Of a stretch of DNA of 64,000 nucleotides, positions 25,697 to 35,110 are shown in pieces. The translations under genes and the position numbers were made by a program. The notes below the pieces were generated by a model. It was not told where the DNA came from. It did no database searches and was given only the letters and a program-made list of their open reading frames with translations. Source of the DNA: JBBQWZ01 sp038210135 (lineage in GTDB: Bacteria; Acidobacteriota; Terriglobia; Bryobacterales; Bryobacteraceae); assembly GCA_038210135.1 (NCBI GenBank), contig JBBQWZ010000039.1, positions 1 to 64,000 on the forward strand, read 5' to 3'. The stretch's first letter is position 1. Each line of letters opens with the position of its first letter.

Positions 25697-26173
25697 ATGG
25701 CAGCCGGAAATCGGGAATCGATCGTAATCCGCATCAACGAACTGGCCGAGCGCGTGGCGACCGCGGCTGGTCTCGAGCTAGTCGAAGCGACCATGCTCGG
25801 CGGCGGCGGAGCGCGGCTGGTGCGCGTCTTTATCGATAAGCCGGACGGCGTATCTCATGGAGACTGCGAAACGGTATCGCACGAACTGGGCGCGTTGCTC
25901 GATTCCGAGGACGTGATTCCGGGCGGGGCCTATCAGTTGGAAGTGAGTTCTCCCGGCGTGGAGCGACCACTGCGGCGACCAGCGGAATACGAACGCTTTC
26001 TGGGCAAGAATGCGCGTATCGTTTTGCGGGAACCGGTGGAGAACCAGCGCCGATGGGAAGGAAAGCTCGCCGCGATTTCGGGCAGCGTCGTTACGCTCGA
26101 ACCGGCCGCCGGTAGAACCATTCAGTTCACCCTCGAACAGGTCGAAAAGGCCAACTTAAAGTTCGAGTGGTAA
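25697..26173 (+). CDS. rimP: Ribosome maturation factor RimP
   Basis: Cytoplasmic factor for 30S subunit maturation, 158 residues. The N-terminal domain includes VEATMLGGGGARLVRVFID and GDCETVSHELGALLD, then the family signature YQLEVSSPGVERPLRRPAEY, followed by an SH3-like C-terminal domain. GAAGAAG lies 6 nt before ATG 25697. Its stop codon overlaps the nusA start (GTGGTAA). It is the first gene of the classic rimP-nusA-infB operon and is preceded by a terminator-like hairpin. Confidence 0.97.
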   Translation: MAAGNRESIVIRINELAERVATAAGLELVEATMLGGGGARLVRVFIDKPDGVSHGDCETVSHELGALLDSEDVIPGGAYQLEVSSPGVERPLRRPAEYERFLGKNARIVLREPVENQRRWEGKLAAISGSVVTLEPAAGRTIQFTLEQVEKANLKFEW

Positions 26174-27669
26174 CTCCGAAAGTGAAAAAAACATTGAAGC
26201 GAACCGAAGCGCCCGTTTTGGGATCCATTTATCAGTCGATCGAAATCCTGAGCAAAGAAAAGGGTATCGACGCGAATATCGTACTCGATGCGGTGAAAGA
26301 TGCGATGGTTGTCGCGGCGCGCAAGCACTTCAAGACGACCGAGGACCTGGAAGCCGATTTCGATCATGCATCGGGCGCGTTCCACATTTACGGCGTCCGG
26401 CAGGTAGTGGAAGCGGTGACCGATCCGATTCGGGAAATCGGTCTCGACGAAGCGCGGGTGGTGGATCCGAACGTCGAAATCGGCGGTGTGATTCGCGATC
26501 TGAAGCCGACGACGGATTTGGGCCGCATCTCGGCCCAGACGGCGAAGCAGGTAATTCTCCAGAAGGTGCGCGAGGCGGAGCGGGAAACGATTCACTCCGA
26601 GTATTCGGGCCGGGTGGGCGAGCTGGTGAATTGCGTGATCAAGCGCCTGGAAGGCCAGGATTTGGTGGTGGACCTGGGCAAGACGGAAGCGCGGCTGCCG
26701 AAGAAAGAGCAATCGCGGCTGGAGAATTTCAGCGTGAGCGACCGGGTTCGGTGCGTGATCAAGAGCGTCGAGAAGACCGGGAAGAACGCGGGTGTGATGG
26801 TTTCGCGGGCGGCACCGGATCTGGTGATGCGCTTGTTCGAGCAGGAAGTTCCGGAGATCTACGACAACACGGTGAGCATCCGCGGCTGTTCGCGCGAAGC
26901 GGGCGAGCGGACGAAGATCGCGGTATCGAGCCGTGATCGCGATGTCGATTCGGTAGGCGCGTGCGTTGGCATGAAGGGCATGCGCGTGCAGTCGATTATC
27001 CGCGAGTTGCGGGGCGAGAAGATCGACATCATTGAATATTCGGACGATCCGGTGGTGTTCGCGACGCATGCGCTGAGTCCGGCGAAGATCGCGCGCGTAG
27101 CGGTGATCAACGGCGCGGATAAGCACATGGAAGTGATTGTCGACGACACGCAACTCTCGCTGGCAATCGGCAAAAAGGGTCAGAACGTCCGCCTGGCGGC
27201 CAAGTTGCTTGGTTGGAAGATCGACATCAAGAGCGAAGAAGAGAAGCGGCAGGAAGTGGAATCGCAGATGGCGGCGCTGGTGGTTCCGGGCGCGCCGGTG
27301 TCGGTGTTGGCGGACCACGGCTTGACCGAAGGAATCATGGAAAGCCTGGTGGCGGCCGGCATTACGACGGTCGAGATGCTGGGGTCGATGACGCCGGAAC
27401 AGTTGGAAGAGGTTCCGGGAATTTTGCCGGAGTCGGTGGAACAGATCGAAATCGCGGTGAACGGGTACTACGGGCAATTCGAGACGGAGCAGGCGGTAGC
27501 GGCTGAGCCGGAGGTGGTTGAGCCGGTGGTGGAAGCCGCCGTCGAGCCGGTCGAAGTGGCAGCGGAAGCAGTCGAAGCGGAAGCTGCTCCGGCGAGCAAA
27601 CACGTGGAGAGCGTCTCCGCGGAAAAGCCCGCCGAAACTGAATCTGATACCATAAAGGGCGCGGAATAA
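26167..27669 (+). CDS. nusA: Transcription termination/antitermination factor NusA
   Basis: RNA polymerase-associated factor, 500 residues. It has the N-terminal RNAP-binding domain, an S1 domain from about residue 135 (SGRVGELVNCVIKRLEG), two KH domains (VGACVGMKGMRVQSIIREL; DDTQLSLAIGKKGQNVRLAA) and one helix-hairpin-helix-like acidic repeat near residue 375-430. The final 60 residues are an Ala/Glu/Val-rich tail with no domain. GTG at 26167 overlaps the rimP stop. NusA probably acts back on the leader hairpin of its own operon. An N-terminal Thr/Lys-rich extension of about 15 residues precedes the conserved region. Confidence 0.97.
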   Translation: MVTPKVKKTLKRTEAPVLGSIYQSIEILSKEKGIDANIVLDAVKDAMVVAARKHFKTTEDLEADFDHASGAFHIYGVRQVVEAVTDPIREIGLDEARVVDPNVEIGGVIRDLKPTTDLGRISAQTAKQVILQKVREAERETIHSEYSGRVGELVNCVIKRLEGQDLVVDLGKTEARLPKKEQSRLENFSVSDRVRCVIKSVEKTGKNAGVMVSRAAPDLVMRLFEQEVPEIYDNTVSIRGCSREAGERTKIAVSSRDRDVDSVGACVGMKGMRVQSIIRELRGEKIDIIEYSDDPVVFATHALSPAKIARVAVINGADKHMEVIVDDTQLSLAIGKKGQNVRLAAKLLGWKIDIKSEEEKRQEVESQMAALVVPGAPVSVLADHGLTEGIMESLVAAGITTVEMLGSMTPEQLEEVPGILPESVEQIEIAVNGYYGQFETEQAVAAEPEVVEPVVEAAVEPVEVAAEAVEAEAAPASKHVESVSAEKPAETESDTIKGAE

Positions 27670-27698
27670 GCGTTTTTCTGGACGATTAAGAAGTTAAG

Positions 27699-27764
27699 TA
27701 GAATCAGGCATCTGACGGGAGAAGTGACGCCGTAGCCTCGCCTAAAGCGAGCCGGCCCGTAACT
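27699..27764 (+). promoter_or_regulatory. Possible internal promoter and structured infB leader
   Basis: TAGAAT at 27699-27704 may be an internal -10. Between it and the infB ATG, ACGGG (27715-27719) can pair with CCCGT (27756-27760), enclosing CTCGC/GCGAG around CTAAA (27737-27751). The outer stem ends 4 nt before the start codon and no Shine-Dalgarno is visible, so the structure may affect initiation. No strong -35 is seen. Confidence 0.4.
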
Positions 27765-30700
27765 ATGAGTAAGATCCGCATTAATGAGCTGGCCAGGGAA
27801 CTGGAAGTAAAACCCAGCCGGATCCTGGAATTGCTCCCGGACCTTGGCGTCGCCGACAAAAAAACGCACTCCAGCTCGCTCGACGACGAAGTAGTGGTCG
27901 GGATTCGCACGCGGCTGGCAGGCGAACGGGGCAGCGCGGGCTCGCATGTCGAGATTCCCGATTCCGACGAGCCGGGTGAGTTCGACCCAGCGCCGAAGAC
28001 AGTTCCGCCTCCGCATATCCCGGCAGAGGCCAAGCCGATCCACCACCATCCGCCAGCTGCGCCGGCGAAGGAACCCGCTACGCCCCCGACATTGACAGAG
28101 GAGCGCACAGCTCCTCGCCCTAGGACGGAAGAGCCACGAGCTGCCCGGCCGCGAGTAGAAGAACCAAAGGCGCGCCCGACGCCGGAGACGCCGAAGCTAC
28201 CTGAAGAGGCGAGAGCTCCGAGAGCGCCGGAAGAAGGCGCCGCACAGCCGTTGCGTCCGACCATCGCGCCGTTACGTCCTCCGCTTTCCGCGGGTGGCGG
28301 CGGTCCGATTCATCCGCCGCTTGGTGTCGGAACGCCAGGTGTGCGTCCACCGGCGATTGCGGTTCGGCCGGCACCTCCGGCACCGAGGCCGGGCCAGATT
28401 TTATCGGGTCCGCGGCAGCCGCTGCCACCGGATTCCGGAGAGTTGACGCGTCCGCCGTTGGCGGCTCCGCCGATTCCGCGCATACCGGTGACGCCGTCGG
28501 TGCCGGTGCAAGCGGCGAGTCCGGGTGCGCCCGCGGCGCGTCCGATGCCGCCGGCGGCGCGTCTGCCATTGCGTCCGGCGACTCCGGGAGCGCCGTCGAT
28601 ACCGAATCCGCGGCAGCAGCCGATCGCGAATCGGCCGTTAGTGGGACAGCCTTCGGCGCGTCCGATTGTGCCGCCGCGTCCGGACCTGGTCGCACGACTC
28701 CAGAAATCCGCGCCGCTGCAGGCGGGTCCTCCGCGACCGGGTTTGCCGACGCGCCCGCCGGCGGTTCCGCGCCCCGGCCAACCGATTTATCAGGGTCCGG
28801 TGCGTCCCGGCCAGCCGTTGATGCGTGGACCGGGACAGGGCGCTTCGCCGGGTTATCCGGGACGCGGTCCGGGTGGACCTGGCGGTCCTGGCGGCGGAAT
28901 GCGTCCGCGCACGATGCACCCGACTTCGGGTGGTGGCGTGCGTCTCGAGCCTGCGTCTCCGGTTCCGGCAGCGGATCCAGGGCGGCGGCATCAAACCAAG
29001 CCTGGACAGGGCCGAAGCCCGGTCCGGCGGCGCGATATCGAAGAAGGAAATCTCCGGCCGGTGCATCGCCGCGATATCGTGGCGGAACCGCCGCCGATCA
29101 ATCGCGAGATCACGGTCTCGGAAGGCATCACGGTAAAGGAGCTTTCGGAGAAGCTCGGCGTGAAAGCCAACCTGGTGATCAAGCGGATGTTCGAAAAGAA
29201 GATCTACGCGACGATCAACCAGACGCTCGATACGAAGATGGCCGAAGACATTGCGCGCGAGTTCGGCGCTTCGACCAACAAGGTTTCCTACGAAGAGGAA
29301 TCGACGCAGGACATCGCGCAGACCGAGATCGATCAGGATCAGGAGTTCCGCGCCCCCGTGGTCACCATCATGGGCCACGTCGATCACGGTAAGACGTCGC
29401 TGCTCGACGCCATTCGCTCCGCGCACGTGGCGGATCGCGAAGCCGGCGGAATTACGCAGCATATCGGCGCTTATAGCACCGTACACAACGGCAAGAAGAT
29501 CGTGTTCATCGATACGCCGGGCCACGAAGCGTTCACCCGCATGCGTGCCCGCGGAGCGAAAGTCACCGACATTGTCATCCTGGTTGTTTCGGCGGATGAC
29601 GGCGTGATGCCACAGACGCTCGAAGCGATCGATCACGCGAAAGCGGCGAAGGTTCCGATCATCGTCGCGATCAACAAGATCGACAAGCCGGACGCCACGC
29701 CTGATCGCGTGAAGCAGCAACTGGCCGATCGCGGATTGCTGGCTGAGGATTGGGGCGGCGATGTCGTCATGGTCCCGGTTTCGGCGAAGGCGAAAACCAA
29801 CCTCGACTTGCTGCTCGAAATGATTCTACTGGTTGCCGAAATCCAGAACTTGCGCGCGAATCCGGCGCGTCCTGGAACGGGCAGCGTGCTCGAAGCCAAG
29901 CTCGATCGCGGACGCGGTCCGGTGGCCACGGTTCTCGTGCGCAACGGTACGCTGCGCACCGGCGAATTCTTCATTTGCGGCGATGTATTCGGCAAGGTCC
30001 GCGCGATGTTCGACGATAAGGGCGAAGCGATTAAAGAGGCGGGTCCATCGACTCCGGTCGAAGTACTCGGGCTCGATTCGATGCCCGGCGTCGGCGACGC
30101 GTTTCAGGTGGTGACCGATACCGCCAAGGCGAAGCAGATCGTCATGTTCCGCGAACAGAAGACGCGTGAAACGCAGATCGCCAAAGCGAACCGCATGCGC
30201 CTCGAGTCGATTCACAAGCAATTGGCCGAAGGCGATATGAAGGAGCTGAACATTATCGTGAAGGCGGACGTCGGCGGCACCGCCGAAGTGCTTAGCGATA
30301 CGCTGCAGAAGCTCTCGACGGAAGAGATCCGGATCCGCGTGCTGCATACGGGCGTCGGCGCGATCACGGAATCGGACGTGCTGTTGGCGTCGGCTTCTGA
30401 AGCCATCGTCATCGGCTTCAACGTCAAGCCGGAGCGCAATGCGCAAGCGGTGGCGGATCACGAGAAGGTGGACATCCGCCTGCACTCGATCATCTACAAC
30501 GTGACCGACGAGATCAAGCGCGCCATGTCGGGCTTGCTCGATCCGGTCTACAAAGAGAATTACAAGGGCAAGGCGGAGGTCCGCGAGGTGTTCCGCATCT
30601 CGAAGGTCGGCGCGGTTGCCGGTTGCCTGGTCGTCGATGGCGTCATTCCCCGCAATGCGGAAGTCCGCTTGATGCGTGCTGGGGTGGCGGTCCACACGGG

Positions 30701-30857
30701 CAAGATCGACGCACTGAAGCGCTTCAAGAACGACGCGAGCGAAGTGAAGAACGGCCTCGAATGCGGTATTTCGCTGGTCGGGTTCAACGCGATCGAACAG
30801 GGCGACGTGATCGAGGCGTTCATCACCGAGCGGGTGGCTCCGGAAGTGTTCGCGTAG
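27765..30857 (+). CDS. infB: Translation initiation factor IF-2
   Basis: GTPase that places initiator tRNA on the 30S subunit; 1030 residues. An N-terminal IF2_N domain (IRINELARELEVKPSRILELL) is followed by a 370-residue Pro/Arg/Ala-rich low-complexity linker, a second IF2_N domain (GITVKELSEKLGVKANLVIK), the G domain with GHVDHGKTSLLD (about residue 535), DTPGHEAF and NKID, and domains II-IV ending in GDVIEAFITERVAPEVFA. The long linker makes it larger than E. coli IF-2 (890). It is the last gene of the operon and is followed by a strong intrinsic terminator. A 95-bp leader separates it from nusA. Confidence 0.98.
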   Translation: MSKIRINELARELEVKPSRILELLPDLGVADKKTHSSSLDDEVVVGIRTRLAGERGSAGSHVEIPDSDEPGEFDPAPKTVPPPHIPAEAKPIHHHPPAAPAKEPATPPTLTEERTAPRPRTEEPRAARPRVEEPKARPTPETPKLPEEARAPRAPEEGAAQPLRPTIAPLRPPLSAGGGGPIHPPLGVGTPGVRPPAIAVRPAPPAPRPGQILSGPRQPLPPDSGELTRPPLAAPPIPRIPVTPSVPVQAASPGAPAARPMPPAARLPLRPATPGAPSIPNPRQQPIANRPLVGQPSARPIVPPRPDLVARLQKSAPLQAGPPRPGLPTRPPAVPRPGQPIYQGPVRPGQPLMRGPGQGASPGYPGRGPGGPGGPGGGMRPRTMHPTSGGGVRLEPASPVPAADPGRRHQTKPGQGRSPVRRRDIEEGNLRPVHRRDIVAEPPPINREITVSEGITVKELSEKLGVKANLVIKRMFEKKIYATINQTLDTKMAEDIAREFGASTNKVSYEEESTQDIAQTEIDQDQEFRAPVVTIMGHVDHGKTSLLDAIRSAHVADREAGGITQHIGAYSTVHNGKKIVFIDTPGHEAFTRMRARGAKVTDIVILVVSADDGVMPQTLEAIDHAKAAKVPIIVAINKIDKPDATPDRVKQQLADRGLLAEDWGGDVVMVPVSAKAKTNLDLLLEMILLVAEIQNLRANPARPGTGSVLEAKLDRGRGPVATVLVRNGTLRTGEFFICGDVFGKVRAMFDDKGEAIKEAGPSTPVEVLGLDSMPGVGDAFQVVTDTAKAKQIVMFREQKTRETQIAKANRMRLESIHKQLAEGDMKELNIIVKADVGGTAEVLSDTLQKLSTEEIRIRVLHTGVGAITESDVLLASASEAIVIGFNVKPERNAQAVADHEKVDIRLHSIIYNVTDEIKRAMSGLLDPVYKENYKGKAEVREVFRISKVGAVAGCLVVDGVIPRNAEVRLMRAGVAVHTGKIDALKRFKNDASEVKNGLECGISLVGFNAIEQGDVIEAFITERVAPEVFA

Positions 30858-30881
30858 ATCGTTTCTAGTTTGGGAATGAAG

Positions 30882-30914
30882 GCCGGTGCTAGAGCGCCGG
30901 CTTTTTCTTTTTTT
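30882..30914 (+). terminator. Intrinsic terminator of the rimP-nusA-infB operon
   Basis: An 8-bp stem (GCCGGTGC/GCGCCGGC with one G-U pair, loop TAGA) at 30882-30901 is followed by TTTTTCTTTTTTT. It lies 25 nt after the infB stop codon. Confidence 0.93.
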
Positions 30915-30939
30915 GGTGAGACTAGCGTGTAGGGAAGAG

Positions 30940-31100
30940 GTCCGCTCCCTTACGGTCGCGGTTCGGTGCTGAGCGATGGCTGGCTGGATTTAGTGAGGCT
31001 GAGGAATCCCCGCCCTTACGGGCGGGGCTATATTTGATCGGCGCGGCTGGTGAGGAGAGCACAGACCGGAGGTCTATGCCACCTCTATGCCACTTCTATG
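30940..31100 (+). repeat. Families A, E and D in one array
   Basis: A family-A copy (30940-30971), a perfect family-E hairpin CCCCGCCCTTACGGGCGGGG (about 31008-31027) and a family-D variant (about 31059-31078, with CTATGCCAC partials to 31100) fill the gap between the infB terminator and the convergent amidase gene. The family-D copy has AGACC/GGTCT in place of AGGCC/GGCCT, a compensatory pair change. Confidence 0.88.
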
Positions 31101-31104
31101 CTGC

Positions 31105-32805
31105 TTACGCGAAGTCCATCTTGGGGTGCATCTTGTGCCACTCGGTCGCTTGCTCGAAGGCTCGGGCGGCTACCATTGGCGTTCCTTCCTCGTAAATCTT
31201 GCCGGTGAAGAGGAGGCCGGCTGGATCCTTGCCGTTCAGGAATCCGCAGGGAACCACGATCTGCGGATGGCCGGTCAGATTGGTAATCGTCAGGCTGGCG
31301 CTTTGGGGTGGGCAGACGATGACGTCCCATTGCGACATGAATTTGTCCATGGTCTCCTGCAAGAGGGTGCGGCCGCGCATCGCTCGAATGTACTCGACGG
31401 CGGGAATCATGCGGGCAGTGCGGAATGAATTGGGCCAGTCGAACGGCAGTTGACCTTTTAGCTTGGTGACTTGGCCGTCGCGGGTGATGTCGTCGAAGGC
31501 GGCGGCGGCTTCGGCACTGAGGATGGCGCGGAGGGCGCCGGCGTCGAAGGTGGGGAGCTCGACGGCTTCGAGCTTCATGCCGGCTTTGCGAGAGGCTTCG
31601 AGCGCGTCGACGTAGATCTTGCCGCGGTCGCCGGTCATGCGATCGAATTCGCTTTTCAGATAGCCGATCTTGAGGCTGGAGACGGCGGTCTGCGGCTGCC
31701 AATCGAAGGGCGCGTCGATGACGGTTCCGTCGTGGCCGTCGGGGCCGTACATGGCGTTGAGCACCAGCGCGGTGTCTTCGACGCTGCGGCAGATGGGGCC
31801 GATTTTGTCCATGGTCCAACACAGAGCCATGGCTCCGTAGCGGCTAACGCGGCCGTAAGTCGGGCGAAGTCCGGTGACGCCGCAGCGGGTCGCGGGGGAC
31901 ACGATGGAGCCTAGGGTTTCCGTGCCGATCGCGAAGCCGACGAGGCCGGCGGAGGTGGCTGACGCGGAACCGGCGGAGGATCCGCTGGAGCCCTGCTCGA
32001 GATTCCACGGATTGCGCGTCATGCCGTTGAACCACAGATCGCCTTGCGCGAGCGCGCCCATCGAAAGCTTGGCGCAGAGAATGGCTCCGGCTTTTTGCAG
32101 GCGATCGATCGCCGTGGCGTCGTGGTCGATCATCTGTTCCTGAAACGGCTCGGCGCCCCAAGTGGTTTTGATTCCTTTGGTGGCGAAAAGATCCTTCGCG
32201 CCGAAGGGAATTCCATGCAGCGGACCGCGATACTTGCCTGCCTTGATCTCTTCGTCGGCGGTGGCGGCTTGCTTCCACGCGAGATCTTCGGTCAGCGTGA
32301 TGACGCAATTCAGCTTGGGGCCGAAGCGCTTCAGGCGGGCAAGGTACATCTTGGTTAGCTCGGTAGAAGTGACTTGCTTCGATTTCAGGAGCGGAGCGAG
32401 TTCGGTGACGGGGGCGAAGGCGAGTTCGTCGAGGGATGCCGGACGCTTGGCTGTTTTTACTTTGGTGGGTTGAAATTTGGAAGCGCGCGGCTTGGGTTCT
32501 TTTCCGGGCAAGGCGGGGTAGAAGCGGAAGGCGGGTTCGGTGTCGAGCGGGATGTCGAGTTTCCGCAGCGCCTCGAAGCCGACGACGGTCCGATTGACGC
32601 TCTGGAGCATCATTTCCTGTTGGGCGTCGGTGAAATCGAGTCCGATGAGCTTCAGGGCCTGGGCCAGCATCTCTTTGTTGATCCGCATGGGCGTTTGCTG
32701 CTGGGGGCCTTGCTGCGCTTCGAGGCCGGGTTCGAGAATCAGCAGGGCGGACAGGGAGGTTAGAGCTTCGAGCCAGGCGCGGCGGGACAGGGAGGATGTA
32801 GGCAT
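31105..32805 (-). CDS. Secreted amidase (amidase signature family)
   Basis: Predicted exported amidohydrolase of 566 residues. The N-terminus SLSRRAWLEALTSLSALLIL looks like a signal sequence with paired Arg (possibly Tat). The Ser-Ser-Lys triad region is visible: catalytic Lys in GIPFGAKDLFATKG, then QGSSGSSAGSASATSAG and GFAIGTETLGSIVSPA with the nucleophile region. The enzymes hydrolyse amides or act as amidotransferases; an N-terminal extension of about 110 residues before the catalytic core is unusual and resembles regulatory helices of secreted amidases. TATCCT lies 7 nt before the ATG with no Shine-Dalgarno, suggesting a leaderless transcript. It is divergent from a membrane protein gene. 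Confidence 0.93.
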   Translation of the reverse strand: MPTSSLSRRAWLEALTSLSALLILEPGLEAQQGPQQQTPMRINKEMLAQALKLIGLDFTDAQQEMMLQSVNRTVVGFEALRKLDIPLDTEPAFRFYPALPGKEPKPRASKFQPTKVKTAKRPASLDELAFAPVTELAPLLKSKQVTSTELTKMYLARLKRFGPKLNCVITLTEDLAWKQAATADEEIKAGKYRGPLHGIPFGAKDLFATKGIKTTWGAEPFQEQMIDHDATAIDRLQKAGAILCAKLSMGALAQGDLWFNGMTRNPWNLEQGSSGSSAGSASATSAGLVGFAIGTETLGSIVSPATRCGVTGLRPTYGRVSRYGAMALCWTMDKIGPICRSVEDTALVLNAMYGPDGHDGTVIDAPFDWQPQTAVSSLKIGYLKSEFDRMTGDRGKIYVDALEASRKAGMKLEAVELPTFDAGALRAILSAEAAAAFDDITRDGQVTKLKGQLPFDWPNSFRTARMIPAVEYIRAMRGRTLLQETMDKFMSQWDVIVCPPQSASLTITNLTGHPQIVVPCGFLNGKDPAGLLFTGKIYEEGTPMVAARAFEQATEWHKMHPKMDFA

Positions 32806-32896
32806 CCATACAAGGATATTCGTTGGCGTTCACAAAAGTTTTTTAATGTGGCTGTGCTTTGCGGCTCGAGGCCCGGTTCGCGCACAATCAATAGGA

Positions 32897-34936
32897 ATGC
32901 TTTTGTATGCTTTGACGATCTTTCTGAGCGCATTTCTCCTGTTTCAAGTGCAGCCGATGATCGCCAAGATCATTTTGCCGTGGTTCGGCGGATCCGCGGC
33001 GGTGTGGAGCGCGGCCATGCTGTTCTTTCAGTTGGTGCTGCTGGCGGGATATTCGTACGCGTGGTTCGTCATCCGTTTTTTAAAGCCGAAGGCACAGGTA
33101 TTGACGCACATCGGGCTGCTGGTGCTGGGCGCGGCGACACTGCCGATTCTGCCGTCGCCGTCGTGGAAACCGTCGGCAGGCGACGATCCGACACTGCGCA
33201 TCATTTTATTGCTGAGCGCGACGATCGGACTGCCTTATTTGTTATTGAGCGCGACCAGTCCACTGCTGCAGGCGTGGTATGTGCGATCGCGCAAAGGGGC
33301 GATGCCGTACCGGTTCTTCGCGTTGTCGAACCTGGGTTCGATGCTGGCGCTGATCACGTATCCGATTTTTGTGGAGCCGACACTTGCGACCAGCGTACAG
33401 GCGTATACGTGGTCCGGGGCGTTTGTGGTGTTTGCGATTACTTGCGCGGCGGTGGCGTGGTTCCGGAGTTCGTGGCAAACGGCGGAAACGGCGGTTGAAG
33501 TCCGCGAAGATACGTTTATCGAACGGCCGACGAAGGGGCGTTTGATGCTGTGGATGAGCTTCGCGGCGTGCGCGTCGGCGATGCTGGTTTCGGTCACGAA
33601 TCATCTCAGCCAGAACGTGGCGCCGATCCCATTGTTGTGGGTGGTGCCGCTGAGCTTGTATCTTCTGACGTTCATCCTTTGCTTCGACAGCGACAAGTTT
33701 TATAACCGCGCGTTCTTTCTTCCGCAACTCGCGATCGTGATCGGCGTGATGGCTTACGTGGTGTACGCATCGGGCGGAAACGTGAACGTGTTCGCGCTGA
33801 TTCCGGTATTGAGCATCTGCTTGTTTCTGGCGTGCATGTTCTGTCACGGCGAGTTGAGCGCGCGCAAGCCGCATCCGCGGCACCTGACGATTTTCTATTT
33901 GATGATTTCGCTGGGCGGAGCAGTGGGTGGATTGTTTGTCGCGTTCTTCGCACCGCGCTTCTTTCCGAGTTATTGGGAATTGCCGATTTCGATCGTGATG
34001 TGCGGCGTGCTGGGTGTGATCGCCTCGTGGGGAGTGGTGGCTCCGCGAATTGCTCCGGCGGTGATCCGGACGCTGGCGATTGCGGTGGTGCTGGGAGTCG
34101 GCGGATATTGCGGATATCAGGAATATCAGCAGATCAAAGGGTACAAGCTGACGGTCCGGAATTTCTACGGCATGTTGAAGGTGAAAGACGACGTGGAGGA
34201 GACCGCGGGCGTGGTTCGCGTGCTGGTGCACGGCACGATCAATCACGGTGAAGAAGTGATGCAGCCGGCGAAGCTGACGATTCCGACGTCCTATTACACG
34301 GCCACATCCGGAGTGGGGCGGGCGATGATCGTGCTGCAGCGCAAAGGCAGGACGAGGGTCGGCGTAGTAGGCCTGGGTGCGGGAGTGATGGCGTCGTGGT
34401 CGCGCGAGGGAGATTTCTTCCGCTATTACGAGATCAACCCGATTGTCGAAGGCATTGCGCGGAATCAGTTCTTCTTCCTGCCGAGGTCGCAGGCGGATAT
34501 CAAGGTGCTGATGGGCGATGCGCGGTTGGTGCTCGAGCGGCAGGAACCGCAGCGCTACGACTTACTGGTGGTGGATGCGTTCTCGAGCGATTCGATCCCG
34601 GTGCATTTGTTGACACGGGAAGCGTTCGAATTGTACTTCAAGCACCTGGCGCCGAATGGCATTTTGGCGGTCCACATTTCGAACAAGTATTTGACGCTGG
34701 AGCCGGTGGTCCAAAAGAACGCGGACGAGATGAAGAAGGTCGCCTACGTCATCGAAGACGAGCCGGAGAACACCGAGTACATGTCGAATACGACGTGGAT
34801 GCTGGTGGCGAACAGCGATCAGGTATTCGGGGAGACTCCGCTTGACCGGAAGATCCTGACGTCGTACAAGACGCCGGCGGGGTTCCGCGCGTGGACGGAC
34901 GATTACAGCAATATCGTGAAGATTTTGAAGCGGTAG
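32897..34936 (+). CDS. Membrane-anchored spermidine synthase-like protein (I)
   Basis: Protein of 679 residues with about ten N-terminal transmembrane helices (first: LLYALTIFLSAFLLFQVQPM) and a C-terminal Rossmann-fold domain like spermidine synthases. The SAM-type motif reads VGVVGLGAGVMASWSREGD, followed by FRYYEINP and DLLVVDAFSSDSIPVHLLT, where Asp in VVDAFSSD is at the aminopropyltransferase catalytic position. This fusion is widespread in soil bacteria; polyamine synthesis has not been shown for it. ATG 32897 is chosen because the first helix follows at once; ATG 32846 is possible. A paralogue with a similar plan lies at 39279. Confidence 0.82.
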   Translation: MLLYALTIFLSAFLLFQVQPMIAKIILPWFGGSAAVWSAAMLFFQLVLLAGYSYAWFVIRFLKPKAQVLTHIGLLVLGAATLPILPSPSWKPSAGDDPTLRIILLLSATIGLPYLLLSATSPLLQAWYVRSRKGAMPYRFFALSNLGSMLALITYPIFVEPTLATSVQAYTWSGAFVVFAITCAAVAWFRSSWQTAETAVEVREDTFIERPTKGRLMLWMSFAACASAMLVSVTNHLSQNVAPIPLLWVVPLSLYLLTFILCFDSDKFYNRAFFLPQLAIVIGVMAYVVYASGGNVNVFALIPVLSICLFLACMFCHGELSARKPHPRHLTIFYLMISLGGAVGGLFVAFFAPRFFPSYWELPISIVMCGVLGVIASWGVVAPRIAPAVIRTLAIAVVLGVGGYCGYQEYQQIKGYKLTVRNFYGMLKVKDDVEETAGVVRVLVHGTINHGEEVMQPAKLTIPTSYYTATSGVGRAMIVLQRKGRTRVGVVGLGAGVMASWSREGDFFRYYEINPIVEGIARNQFFFLPRSQADIKVLMGDARLVLERQEPQRYDLLVVDAFSSDSIPVHLLTREAFELYFKHLAPNGILAVHISNKYLTLEPVVQKNADEMKKVAYVIEDEPENTEYMSNTTWMLVANSDQVFGETPLDRKILTSYKTPAGFRAWTDDYSNIVKILKR

Positions 34937-34948
34937 GTGGGTGGGGGA

Positions 34949-35046
34949 ATTAGACGCAAGAGTCCGATCCTTTTGGTCGCGGTTCGGATGGATGGGAATT
35001 CGACGCGAGAGTCCGCTCCCTTATGGTCGCGGTTCGGATGGATTGG
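34949..35046 (+). repeat. Tandem pair of family-A elements
   Basis: Two 49-bp units (34949-34997 and 34998-35046) each contain AATT-GACGC-AGAGTCCG and a family-A core (TTTTGGTCGCGGTTCGG; TTATGGTCGCGGTTCGG). They fill the gap between the membrane protein gene and the downstream permease. Confidence 0.8.
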
Positions 35047-35110
35047 CGAAATTCCGCGTTTGCGGGTCCTGTTTGCAGCGTAACCGTGTGATAGGCTGGC
35101 CAAACGTCGA

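Noticed and set aside
26122..27603. 493-codon minus-strand frame opposite nusA
   Set aside because: Arg/His-rich antisense shadow of nusA with no family.
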